From Bradyrhizobium arachidis (lineage in GTDB: Bacteria; Pseudomonadota; Alphaproteobacteria; Rhizobiales; Xanthobacteraceae): a DNA stretch of 64,000 nt. The notes below the pieces were generated by a model. That model was not told where the DNA came from, did not search any database, and saw only the letters and a program-made list of their open reading frames with translations. The first letter of the stretch is position 1. Each line of letters starts with the position of its first letter. Shown here one piece after another: positions 36,298-43,970 of this stretch. Made by a program: the position numbers and the translations under genes. The stretch spans positions 3,968,001 to 4,032,000 of the forward strand of contig NZ_CP077970.1 of NCBI RefSeq assembly GCF_024758505.1, written 5' to 3'.

Positions 36298-36630
36298 ATG
36301 CTCGATGGTTTTGCCGTCAACATTCTCGCGCGCGATCAGGAGCAGATCTCCAACCAGTTCGCGCGCGCTCTTTCCGACAAGTGGGACCAGGTGAAGACGT
36401 CCGTGGGCCATGCCGAGGCGCCGCTGATCTCGGGCGCGATGGCTCATTTCGAATGCGCGCCCTACGCGATCTATGAGGGCGGCGACCACGTCTTCTTCGT
36501 CGTCCGTGTCGTGCGCCACGCGACCCGTTCCGAGACGGCCGCTCCTCTGATCTTCTTTCGCGGTCGTTACCGCGATCTCGTCGATGAAACCCAGCGCGAG
36601 CCGACCTGGCCGCTTCCCATTCACTACTAG
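36298..36630 (+). pseudogene. Flavin reductase remnant (HpaC-like), N-terminus missing
   Basis: The 110-residue stretch FAVNILARDQEQISNQFA to GRYRDLVDE is the C-terminal two thirds of a flavin reductase domain, including the GGDHVFFVVRVV strand. The family is about 160-170 residues, and the FMN-binding N-terminal part (usual start and TPNGPVGMTVSS-type region) is gone, replaced by unrelated sequence read on the opposite strand of the MarR wreck. HpaC supplies FADH2 to HpaB, whose remnant follows by 20 bases. Confidence 0.75.
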
Positions 36631-36650
36631 CTTCGAACTGGAGAACTGCG

Positions 36651-37207
36651 ATGCGTAGCGCAAAGGATTATTTGTCGGGCCTGAAGGATGGCCGGACCAT
36701 CTACATCAACGGCGCCTCGGTGAGCGATGTGACGACGCACCATGCCGCAATCTCGCGAATTCGATGGCCGGGTTGTTCGACTTTGCGAATGCCAAGGAAA
36801 ACGTCGATCTGATGACGTTCGATACCGATGCCGGACGTGCCAACCGGATCTGGCAGCTTCTGGCGTCCTATGCCGATCTGGTCCAGCGGCGCAAGGCGCT
36901 GGAAGCATGGGCGGGGTTGCATGCAGGCTTCATGGGCCGCGCGCCGGATCACGTCGCATCGTGCATTTCCGGCCTGTACATGGGACTCGACGTGTTCAAG
37001 GCCTACGATCCGGCCCGCGCCGGCGCACTCGAGAGCTACTACCGCTACGCGCGCGACAAGGATCTCTACCTCACCTACGTCGTCATCAATCCGCAGGCGG
37101 ACCGCTCGAAGGGGGTTGCGGAGCAGGCTGATCCGTTCCTCACCGCCGGCGTCGTCGATCGCGATGCAGAAGGCATCACGATCCGTGGTGCGAGGCCGCA
37201 GTCGTGA
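36651..37207 (+). pseudogene. 4-hydroxyphenylacetate 3-monooxygenase oxygenase remnant (HpaB-like)
   Basis: ATG 36651 starts the HpaB N-terminus (RSAKDYLSGLKDGRTIYING). The frame breaks near 36735-36755 by one base, and homology continues from MAGLFDFANAKENVD to VVDRDAEGITIRGARPQS. HpaB has about 480-520 residues; only about 185 remain, with no C-terminal half. The product cannot be functional. Confidence 0.8.
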
Positions 37208-37787
37208 TCTCTGGCGAGCTATCGCTCCCCGCGGTCTGAATTCTGTCCCGAAAGATTAGTCTGCTTCAGAACCGCTAGAGATACTGAAGGAATTCGAAAC
37301 ATGGCGTAATGGTCGGGTTACGGCGAGTGCCCGCTCCAGTTGCTCAATCGCAAGCCCGAATGCGTCGGCGGCGCGGCCAGCTAGTACGCTTGGACGCAAC
37401 TAGTTCATCAAGCAATATATCAGCAAATTGACTGAAGAGGCCGCGAACAGCGCCAGCGTCACTGCAACCAGCGCTTCAGGGGGCTCGAATTGGGAAGCAT
37501 CCACATACGAGAAGTATCCGGCGATTCTACGCCGGGAGTCCCGCGAACAATTTGCTGGACGATTCAGAGTTCGTTTACGACTCTGCGGCGGCCGGCGGTG
37601 AGGATGGTGCGGGGAAATTCGGCGCATTTTTGCTTGAATCGGCGGGCGATTGATCGCTTTAAGGACATGCTGATCCGAACAAAAAACTTCATCGTTTCGA
37701 ATGTAGCCCCATGTATCCCCAAGGTATGTTGAGTCCCCTCCAGGGGGAAGTTCGGGCTACATTTCTGCTGTAAGTCATTGTAAATAC
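37208..37787. other. 580 bases without a recognised gene
   Basis: The region between the HpaB wreck and tRNA-Thr has lower coding quality and no ribosome-site-backed reading frame. A minus-strand stretch near 37564-37700 (MKFFVRISMSLKRSIARR) is open but unrecognised. It may be further debris of the same decayed insertion next to the tRNA. Confidence 0.4.
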
Positions 37788-37862
37788 TGGTGCCGGCTGA
37801 GGGGATTGAACCCCCGACCTTCGGTTTACAAAACCGCTGCTCTACCGCTGAGCTAAGCCGGC
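37788..37862 (-). tRNA. tRNA-Thr(TGT)
   Basis: The minus strand gives acceptor GCCGGCT/AGCCGGC, D-arm GCTC-AGCGGTA-GAGC, anticodon loop TTTGTAA with anticodon TGT, T-arm GGGGG-TTCAATC-CCCTC and an encoded CCA (37788-37790). All arms fold. Confidence 0.95.
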
Positions 37863-38023
37863 TACCTTCGGGAACACGGCTGCCAGCGTGGCGCCGGCGC
37901 GTCTGCCCGTGCGCGGTCGCAATACCAGACTTGTTCTGAAAGTGCCAGAACGGGCGCCGGTCAGCCGGCATGAAACAGGCGGCCGGAGGGCCGCCTGTTC
38001 TGGTTCATTCGCGTGCGAACCGG

Positions 38024-38485
38024 CTATTGGCACAGATGCTGGCGGCCGTCCTCGCTCTTGAAATAGGTGCCGGGCCTGCAAACGATGCCGTTGCGGGCGG
38101 CGTAGCTGTTCCAGTCGCCGGACCAGCCGGGACCGCTGCGGTCGTAGCTGGCGTAGGAATTGTCCCAGGCGCGGAACGGCGCGGTGGCGACCGCGGCCGC
38201 CGTGCCGACGGCAGCGCCTGCGACGGCGCCTGCGGTCGCAGCCGGCCAGAAGCCGTCCGGGTTCGCTTCACGCTGCACCATTCGCCGATGACGATATTGG
38301 CTTCCGGCGGCGGGATTTCCGGCGCGATAATTCTGGCAGTTGGGGTCCGGGAACGGGCCCGTGCACCGCGCCGGATCGAGGCCTTGCGCGAAGGCTGGGC
38401 TCGCCAGTGCCGACGCCGCGATCGCGACAGCACCAAAAATAGCTGCGTGGGAGAGTCTTGTGCTCAAGAGTCTTGGGCTCACCAT
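38024..38485 (-). CDS. Small secreted protein of unknown function
   Basis: A 153-residue protein with a signal peptide (AIFGAVAIAASALASPAFA, cleavage before QGLDP). The mature part has a CQNYRAG block, an alanine/glycine-rich stretch (TAGAVAGAAVGTAAAVATA) resembling a glycine-zipper, and a C-terminal CRPGTYFKSEDGRQHLC motif with a possible disulphide. GGAG seven bases before ATG 38485 favours it over ATG 38497. This pattern is frequent in Bradyrhizobium outer-envelope proteins, but no function is known to me. Confidence 0.75.
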   Translation of the reverse strand: MVSPRLLSTRLSHAAIFGAVAIAASALASPAFAQGLDPARCTGPFPDPNCQNYRAGNPAAGSQYRHRRMVQREANPDGFWPAATAGAVAGAAVGTAAAVATAPFRAWDNSYASYDRSGPGWSGDWNSYAARNGIVCRPGTYFKSEDGRQHLCQ

Positions 38486-38788
38486 GGGAGGCTCCATTTT
38501 TGGTTGAGACCTTGGCTAAGTGCGACGTGTGGCAGCCGTTCCGCTGTTTCTCGCACAAGAGGTCAAATCGACGTGAACCCGCTGGGGATGTGCATCTTGT
38601 GCCATGCAACCTCGGTGCCGACGCTGCGTCGCGGGCGCGACGGCGTTAACGATTCGATAGCGCGCTTTCCGGCATTTGAGTCCCTGCCAATCCTTACGCA
38701 TTAGGCTTACCGGAATTAATCGGGGTCACCTTAACCCTCTGTGTCCGGCGATCGGTTAGGTTGCGCGCCGAATAACCGGGGCCCGTCC

Positions 38789-39280
38789 ATGCGCGCTTTT
38801 GCGCTCGTTGCGTTTCTGATCGGACTGCCTGCGTCGGCGCTTGCCGGCGACGGGTTCGAGATCGTCGTCCCGGGCCGTCCCGGCGTGCCGGTCATCATCA
38901 ACGGCATCGACGCGTCCTATGCCGTGATCGAAGGCGAGTGGGGCCTCGCGAAGAACCAGCAGGTGCAGCCCACGATCTATGGCGGCCGCTACGTCCCGGA
39001 TCGTCAGCCTCCGGAAGTCGGCCACTATTATCCGACCATGGGACTGCGGCCCGGCTATGGGCGCCTCGAGGTCGAGCCGCCCGCCAACCGCAAATTGCCG
39101 CAGCCGGCGCAGAGCTACTATCGGAGCTGGGGTGCGCAATCGGCGCCGCTGCCGGCGCAAATGGACGTTCCTGTCAACCCGCCGCCGGTGATCCTGGCGC
39201 CGGAGATCGGCGGCGAACCGCGCCACCATCGTCCTCGTCCGGTGCCTCACGCGGAAGCGCCCGGCAGGTCGCCCAGGTAA
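38789..39280 (+). CDS. Secreted protein of unknown function, proline-rich
   Basis: A 163-residue protein starting at ATG 38789 with a signal peptide (MRAFALVAFLIGLPASALAG). The N-terminal mature part (VIINGIDASYAVIEGEWGLA) may form a small domain; the C-terminal half is rich in Pro, Arg and His and probably unstructured. The frame is open further upstream but without a signal peptide. It precedes another secreted protein on the same strand. Confidence 0.75.
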   Translation: MRAFALVAFLIGLPASALAGDGFEIVVPGRPGVPVIINGIDASYAVIEGEWGLAKNQQVQPTIYGGRYVPDRQPPEVGHYYPTMGLRPGYGRLEVEPPANRKLPQPAQSYYRSWGAQSAPLPAQMDVPVNPPPVILAPEIGGEPRHHRPRPVPHAEAPGRSPR

Positions 39281-39290
39281 GACGCCAGCC

Positions 39291-39317
39291 AAGCAAGCAA
39301 GGCAAGCAAAGCAAGCA
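39291..39317 (+). repeat. Short AAGCA-type tandem run
   Basis: AAGCAAGCAAGGCAAGCAAA followed by GCAAGCA is an imperfect tandem run in the leader between two secreted-protein genes. It may be slippage-prone. Confidence 0.6.
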
Positions 39318-39367
39318 CGTTAAAAACCAAGTCAAAACCAACGAACGAAAATCGACAGGAGAGAGTA

Positions 39368-39874
39368 ATGCGTCAGATGATTTCAGGACTGGTCGCGGCA
39401 GCCGCCGTGTTGGTCGCAGGTGCAGCCCCGGCTGCGGCTTGCGGCTGGAGTGGCTGCGCGCCCGTCGTTGCGCCGGTCTATTCGGGCTGCAACACCGGTT
39501 GCGGCGGGTATGGTTATGGCTATGGTTATGGCGCCGGCTTTGAGCGCCTCGCCGAGCCGACCTCGCAGTATTATTACGTCAACCAGGGCCCGACCTACAC
39601 CGGTCCGGGCGCCTTCGCGCCGTATCCGACCTATCGGGAAGACGCTGTCGTGACGCCCGGTTACGGCTACGGCTACCGTGCGCGCCCGTACGGTTATGGC
39701 TATGGCGCGGCCGCGGTCGCTCCCTACCGTCCGTATTATCGTCCGTATCGCTATGGCTACGGACCGCGCGTCGGCTACCTGCCGCGCGTCTCCTACGGCC
39801 CGCGCTATGGCTACGCGCATCGCCACGCGCCCGGCTACTATTACGGCCACCGCGTGCTGCGCCGCTATTACTGA
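39368..39874 (+). CDS. Gly/Tyr-rich secreted low-complexity protein
   Basis: A 168-residue protein with a signal peptide (ISGLVAAAAVLVAGAAPAAA). After a short Cys region (CGWSGCAPVV, CNTGCGG) nearly the whole chain is Tyr/Gly/Arg/Pro repeats of GYGYGY and PYRPYYRPYRYGYGPR type. AGGAGAG precedes ATG 39368. Such proteins may be surface-adhesive or cell-wall-associated; no enzymatic motif is present. Confidence 0.8.
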   Translation: MRQMISGLVAAAAVLVAGAAPAAACGWSGCAPVVAPVYSGCNTGCGGYGYGYGYGAGFERLAEPTSQYYYVNQGPTYTGPGAFAPYPTYREDAVVTPGYGYGYRARPYGYGYGAAAVAPYRPYYRPYRYGYGPRVGYLPRVSYGPRYGYAHRHAPGYYYGHRVLRRYY

Positions 39875-39901
39875 TCGCCCGATCGGTTGAGCTGATTTCG
39901 A

Positions 39902-39932
39902 AGCGCCCGTTCGCATCATGCGGACGGGCGCT
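39902..39932. terminator. Bidirectional terminator between convergent genes
   Basis: AGCGCCCGTTCGC, loop ATCAT, GCGGACGGGCGCT forms a 13-bp stem with one mismatch, followed by TTCGTTT. It lies between the Gly/Tyr-rich gene and rlmB, which converge. Confidence 0.8.
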
Positions 39933-39942
39933 TTCGTTTGCG

Positions 39943-40773
39943 CTAGCGCTTCATCAATCCAAGCCGGCTCGCGCCGACATAAAGCGACAGCACCGCGGCG
40001 TTCGAGACGTTGAGGCTCTTGATCTCGCCGGGCATGTCGAGCCGCGCCACCACGCTGCAGGTCTCGCGCGTCAATTGCCGCAGGCCCTTGCCCTCGGCGC
40101 CCAGCACCAGCGCCAGCGGTTCGCGCAGCGCAACTTCGCTCAAATCTTCCGAACCCTCGCTGTCGAGCCCGACGGTCTGAAAACCGCGATCGTTCAACGC
40201 CGTCAGCGCGCGGGCGAGATTTTGCACGGTCACAACAGGCACCAGCTCGAGCGCGCCTGAGGCGGCCTTCGCCAGCACGCCGGTAGCCTCGGGGCTATGG
40301 CGCGCGGTGGTGACGATCGCCTTCACTGCAAAGGCCGCGGCCGAGCGCAGGATGGCGCCGACATTGTGCGGGTCGGTGATCTGGTCGAGCACCAGCACCA
40401 TACCCTCCGGCGCGAGCGTCTCGATGTCAGGCGAGGGCAGTGGATCGGCCTCCGCCAGCAGACCCTGATGCACGGCGTCCGGCGACAGCAGCCGGTCGAT
40501 CTCCTGGGGCCGGACGATCTCGGGCGTGATCCGGGTCGGGATGTTTTCCTCGGTGAGCCGCCGGGCGGCGTTCTCGGTCAGGATCAGCTTGCGGATCCGC
40601 CTGGCCGGGTTGGCAAGCGCCAGGGTCACGGTGTGCCAGCCGTACAGGATGGCAGGGCCGTCGGATCCCGAATCGCGCTCGCGCCAGGCCGGGCGGCCGG
40701 CCGATTTCTCGGCCTTTTTGAAGGGCTTACCGTCGCGGCGGCGGCCCTTGGGAGCGAATTTTCGATCGTTCAT
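39943..40773 (-). CDS. rlmB: 23S rRNA 2'-O-ribose methyltransferase (TrmH family, RlmB)
   Basis: A 276-residue SpoU/TrmH (SPOUT) methyltransferase. The N-terminal substrate-binding domain has YGWHTVTLALANPARRI; the SPOUT knot carries motif 1 DPHNVGAILRSAAAF, motif 2 LVLGAEGKGLR and motif 3 KSLNVSNAAVLSLY. Start chosen at ATG 40773, as upstream residues are not RlmB-like. It methylates the G2251-type site in the 23S P-loop. A basic N-terminal leader of about 30 residues is common in alphaproteobacterial forms. Confidence 0.9.
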   Translation of the reverse strand: MNDRKFAPKGRRRDGKPFKKAEKSAGRPAWRERDSGSDGPAILYGWHTVTLALANPARRIRKLILTENAARRLTEENIPTRITPEIVRPQEIDRLLSPDAVHQGLLAEADPLPSPDIETLAPEGMVLVLDQITDPHNVGAILRSAAAFAVKAIVTTARHSPEATGVLAKAASGALELVPVVTVQNLARALTALNDRGFQTVGLDSEGSEDLSEVALREPLALVLGAEGKGLRQLTRETCSVVARLDMPGEIKSLNVSNAAVLSLYVGASRLGLMKR

Positions 40774-40990
40774 GGCTGCGCTTGTGTCACGGGTTCCGGA
40801 ATATGGCAATTTGGCCGTCCCCAGAGGCCATTATGGACGATTTTCCCCGAACGCCTCGGTTGACTTTGCCCTGCCGCATCGCCCATAAACGCGCCCGGTC
40901 GCGCCCCGATCCGGGTTGTTGCGGCCTTCACGTTCCATGGCCGTTTTCGGTCCGCCGGCAAGGTCCGGCCCGATAGTGCTGCCGTCGAGC

Positions 40991-41076
40991 GGGGGAGTGT
41001 CCCGAGTGGCAAAGGGAGCTGACTGTAAATCAGCCGCCTCATGGCTTCGCAGGTTCGAGTCCTGCCTCCCCCACCA
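40991..41076 (+). tRNA. tRNA-Tyr(GTA)
   Basis: Acceptor GGGGGAG/CTCCCCC, anticodon stem GCTGA/TCAGC with loop CTGTAAA (anticodon GTA), a long variable arm, T-arm GCAGG-TTCGAGT-CCTGC and encoded CCA (41074-41076). Confidence 0.95.
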
Positions 41077-41149
41077 GCCTTCGCTCGCTTCGCGAGCTAC
41101 GGCTCGGCAGGCCAGCTCAGGCGGTCGTGGCGCGAAGCGAGCGAAGGCT
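41076..41149. repeat. Long inverted repeat directly after tRNA-Tyr (REP-like)
   Basis: AGCCTTCGCTCGCTTCGCG (41076-41094) and its exact reverse complement (41131-41149) form a 19-bp perfect stem around a 36-base loop. The left arm starts on the final A of the tRNA CCA. Confidence 0.85.
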
Positions 41150-41216
41150 GCCGCGCCGTAGCCCGAAAGGGCGTAGGCGGGCTTAGAGACCTCCGGAAGA
41201 TGCTCGCATGATCTAA

Positions 41217-41447
41217 GTGTACATTCTCAGGAGCACGAGCGATCCAAATCGCTTCTACGTCGGTCTCACGTCCGACCTTCGGGCTCGTCTCAAAAAGCAC
41301 AACGCTGGTGAAGTCCCGCACACATCGAAGTTCACGCCGTGGGAGCTCAAGACCTATGTCGCGTTTTCTGACGAGCAGCAGGCGATTGCGTTCGAGAAAT
41401 ATCTAAAGTCAGCTTCGGGACGCGCATTCGCCAAGAAGCGACTTTGA
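41217..41447 (+). CDS. GIY-YIG nuclease-domain protein
   Basis: A 76-residue single-domain GIY-YIG protein. The GIY strand appears as MYILRST and the YIG strand as FYVGLT, with Arg in DLRARLKKHN and Glu in KYLKSASGRAF region. The start is GTG 41217. This is the size of small UPF0213/YhbQ-like proteins, with unknown biological role. It follows a large inverted repeat and tRNA-Tyr. Confidence 0.82.
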   Translation: MYILRSTSDPNRFYVGLTSDLRARLKKHNAGEVPHTSKFTPWELKTYVAFSDEQQAIAFEKYLKSASGRAFAKKRL

Positions 41448-41465
41448 GCGCAACTCGGGTCGCGC

Positions 41466-42497
41466 TCACCCCACCATCTCTCTCACCATCGGCACCACCT
41501 TCCTCCCATAGAGTTCGATGCTCCGCATCAGCTTCTCATGCGGCAGGGGACCCGCTGAATACTTCAACTGAAACCGCGCAATGCCGAGCGCCTTCGCCGT
41601 CGCTGCAATCTTGCGTGCGACTGTCTCCGGCGAGCCGACATAGAGCGAGCCGTGATCGGCTTCATTGACGAACTCGTCGCGGCCCATCGGCGGCCAGCCG
41701 CGCTCCTTGCCGATGCGGTCGCGCATGGTCTTGTAGTCGCTCCAGAGCTCTTCGCGCGCCTGATCGTCGGTCTCCGCGACGTAGCCCGGTGAATGCACGC
41801 CGATCGGTTTTGGCGTCCGGCCGAACTCCCTGGAGGCGCGGTGGTAGAGCTCGACATAGGGCGCAAAGCGCGCGGGATCGCCGCCGATGATCGCGAGCAT
41901 CAGGGGCAGGTCGTAATGCGCGGCGCGCACCACCGATTGCGGGCTGCCGCCGACGCCGATCCACGTCTTCAGCGTGCCGGTCTCGACCGGCGGAAACACG
42001 CGCTGGTTCTGCAGCGGCGGGCGCAGATTGCCCTGCCAGCTCACCGGCTCCTGCTTCAGGAGCGCCGCGAACAGGTCGAGCTTTTCCTCGAACAGCTCTT
42101 CGTAGGATCGCAGGTCGAAGCCGAACAGCGGAAAGGATTCCGTGAACGAGCCGCGGCCAAGGATCACCTCGGCGCGGCCGCCCGAGACCGCATCGAGCGT
42201 GGCAAAGCGCTGAAACACGCGGATCGGATCGTCCGAGCTCAGCACGGTCACCGCAGAACCAAGATGGATGCGCTTGGTGCGCGCGGCGATCGCCGCAAGC
42301 ACGGTTTCGGGCGAGGAGATTGCAAAATCCGAGCGGTGGTGCTCGCCGAGCCCGATGAAGTCGATGCCGAGCTCGTCGGCCAGCACCGCCTCGTCCACGA
42401 CGTTGCGGATCACCTGCGCGTACGGCAACAGCGCGCCGTTCGCGTCCCTGGTGACGTCGCCAAAGGTATCCAGTCCGAGCTCGAGCGGTTTGGTCAT
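41466..42497 (-). CDS. LLM-class flavin-dependent oxidoreductase
   Basis: A 343-residue luciferase-like monooxygenase (bacterial luciferase alpha-type fold). Seen are the N-terminal LGLDTFGDV, IGLGEHHRSDF with the conserved His pair, AARTKRIHLGSAVTVL and GRAEVILGRGSFTESF. Length matches single-component LLM proteins. The next gene on the same strand encodes a quinone oxidoreductase, 105 bases upstream. Substrate unknown. Confidence 0.9.
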   Translation of the reverse strand: MTKPLELGLDTFGDVTRDANGALLPYAQVIRNVVDEAVLADELGIDFIGLGEHHRSDFAISSPETVLAAIAARTKRIHLGSAVTVLSSDDPIRVFQRFATLDAVSGGRAEVILGRGSFTESFPLFGFDLRSYEELFEEKLDLFAALLKQEPVSWQGNLRPPLQNQRVFPPVETGTLKTWIGVGGSPQSVVRAAHYDLPLMLAIIGGDPARFAPYVELYHRASREFGRTPKPIGVHSPGYVAETDDQAREELWSDYKTMRDRIGKERGWPPMGRDEFVNEADHGSLYVGSPETVARKIAATAKALGIARFQLKYSAGPLPHEKLMRSIELYGRKVVPMVREMVG

Positions 42498-42602
42498 TGA
42501 TCAGATCTCTGTCGGGAAGAACCCGAGAGATAAGGGACCGCTGACCAGCCGCAAGATCGTGACGGGAAATGCTCGGTTTCCGTTCGTGAACCCAATTCGC
42601 GT

Positions 42603-43583
42603 TTAGGACGAGATCCGCACCACCATCTTGCCGAGCGCGTCGCGCGTCTGCATCGCCTTGAAGGCGTCGCGAAAATCCGCGAATGCGAACACCCGGCCGA
42701 CCACGGGTTTGAGCTTGCCCTCGGCGAGCCAGCTCGTCAGCTCGGCCATCAGGCGCTTCTGGACGTCGGGCTCGCGTGTCGGAATCTGCGCGAGGTCGAC
42801 GCCGAGCAGCGCGCCGCCCTTGAGCAGCGGCAGGTTGAACGGCAGCGCCGGAATGCTGCCCGCTGCGAACCCGACCACGAGATGCCGACCGCGCCAGGCG
42901 ATCGAGCGAAATGCCTGCACCGAGATCTCGCCGCCGACGGGATCGAAGATGACGTCGGCGCCGTGGCCGCCGGTCAGCTCCTTCAGCGCGTCGCGCCAAT
43001 TCGGCTGCGTGTAGTCGATGACGGCGTCGGCGCCGTGCGCCCGCGCAAAGTCGCGCTTCTCCGGCGTGGAAGCCGCGGCGATGACGCGCGCGCCGAGCAG
43101 CCTGCCGATCTGCACTGCGGCAATGCCGACGCCGCCGGCCGCGCCCAGCACGAGGAGCTGCTCGCCCGCCGCCAGCATGGCGCGCGCGCTGAGCGCGTAA
43201 TGCGCGGTCAGGTAATTGGCGCGGAAGGAGGCCCCGACCTCCGCCGCAACAGCGTCGGGCAGCGGGTGCACCGCCTCGGCATTGACGGTGATGTATTCGG
43301 CGAGCGCCCCCGATCGCGCCATGCCCATCACGCGCATGCCGGGCACATAGCCCGCAGCGTTGTCGGGAGCTTCGTCGACCACGCCGGCAAACTCCGTTCC
43401 GGGTGTGAAGGGCAGGGGATCCTTGGTCTGGTACAGTCCCTGAACCTTCAAGCCGTCGACAAATCCGATTCCGGCAGCGTGAACCTTGATCCGCAATTGT
43501 CCCGCCGCGACGGGCGGCATCGGGACGTCCTTGAGCTCGATTTGATCGATCGGCGCGTATTGTTCGACGACGACGGCTTTCAA
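42603..43583 (-). CDS. Zinc-independent quinone oxidoreductase (MDR family, QorA-like)
   Basis: A 326-residue medium-chain dehydrogenase/reductase. The nucleotide motif is LVLGAAGGVGIAAVQIG and the middle has GTEFAGVVDE; zinc-binding Cys residues are absent, so it is a QOR-type NADPH:quinone reductase. Homology begins at KAVVVEQY. AGGAGG seven bases before a TTG at 43583 makes that rare start codon the best choice; the frame stays open to 43664 but without family sequence. Confidence 0.88.
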   Translation of the reverse strand: MKAVVVEQYAPIDQIELKDVPMPPVAAGQLRIKVHAAGIGFVDGLKVQGLYQTKDPLPFTPGTEFAGVVDEAPDNAAGYVPGMRVMGMARSGALAEYITVNAEAVHPLPDAVAAEVGASFRANYLTAHYALSARAMLAAGEQLLVLGAAGGVGIAAVQIGRLLGARVIAAASTPEKRDFARAHGADAVIDYTQPNWRDALKELTGGHGADVIFDPVGGEISVQAFRSIAWRGRHLVVGFAAGSIPALPFNLPLLKGGALLGVDLAQIPTREPDVQKRLMAELTSWLAEGKLKPVVGRVFAFADFRDAFKAMQTRDALGKMVVRISS

Positions 43584-43694
43584 GTGAGGCCTCCTGCAAG
43601 GTCCGGTGCGCAGGCTAGGGCGGAACCCGCCCGCATCTCCTCCGCCAGCAAACCCGCGGCCCACGCCGATATCTTGCGTCGTCGCGTCGCGATG

Positions 43695-43940
43695 TCAGAA
43701 CGTGAATTTCTCGGCCATCTCGCCGGCGCTGCGCGAGCGCAGGACGCGGCGGCGCAACTGCTTGAGCCCGTCGATCTCGGCGTCGATCGCCTGGATCGCC
43801 TTCATCTGCTGCTGGCGAAGCGCGCGCCGGTCCCTGATGTGGACCATGGTCTGGTCCTTCGACTTCTGGAGCACGTCACGGGCAAGCCGCCGAAGAGCAT
43901 CGAGCTGCGCCACAATCTCTTTCTTGCCTGTGTTTGCCAT
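43695..43940 (-). CDS. Small helical protein of unknown function
   Basis: An 81-residue, strongly charged protein predicted to be a helical coiled coil (LDALRRLARDVLQKSK, RALRQQQMKAIQAIDAEI). AAGGAGC lies eight bases before ATG 43940. Lies between the quinone oxidoreductase and helicase genes on the same strand. No known domain recognised. Confidence 0.65.
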   Translation of the reverse strand: MANTGKKEIVAQLDALRRLARDVLQKSKDQTMVHIRDRRALRQQQMKAIQAIDAEIDGLKQLRRRVLRSRSAGEMAEKFTF

Positions 43941-43970
43941 CAATCTGCTCCTTGATGAATTGGTCGGCGT

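Noticed and set aside
37564..37971. Minus-strand frame through tRNA-Thr (SSAVEQRFCKPKVGGSIPSAG)
   Set aside because: It reads through the tRNA-Thr gene itself and is a common false annotation.
41662..43599. A 645-residue minus-strand frame overlapping the LLM and quinone oxidoreductase genes
   Set aside because: It is a different frame of the same strand, Arg-rich with no motif, whereas both overlapped genes show clear family signatures.
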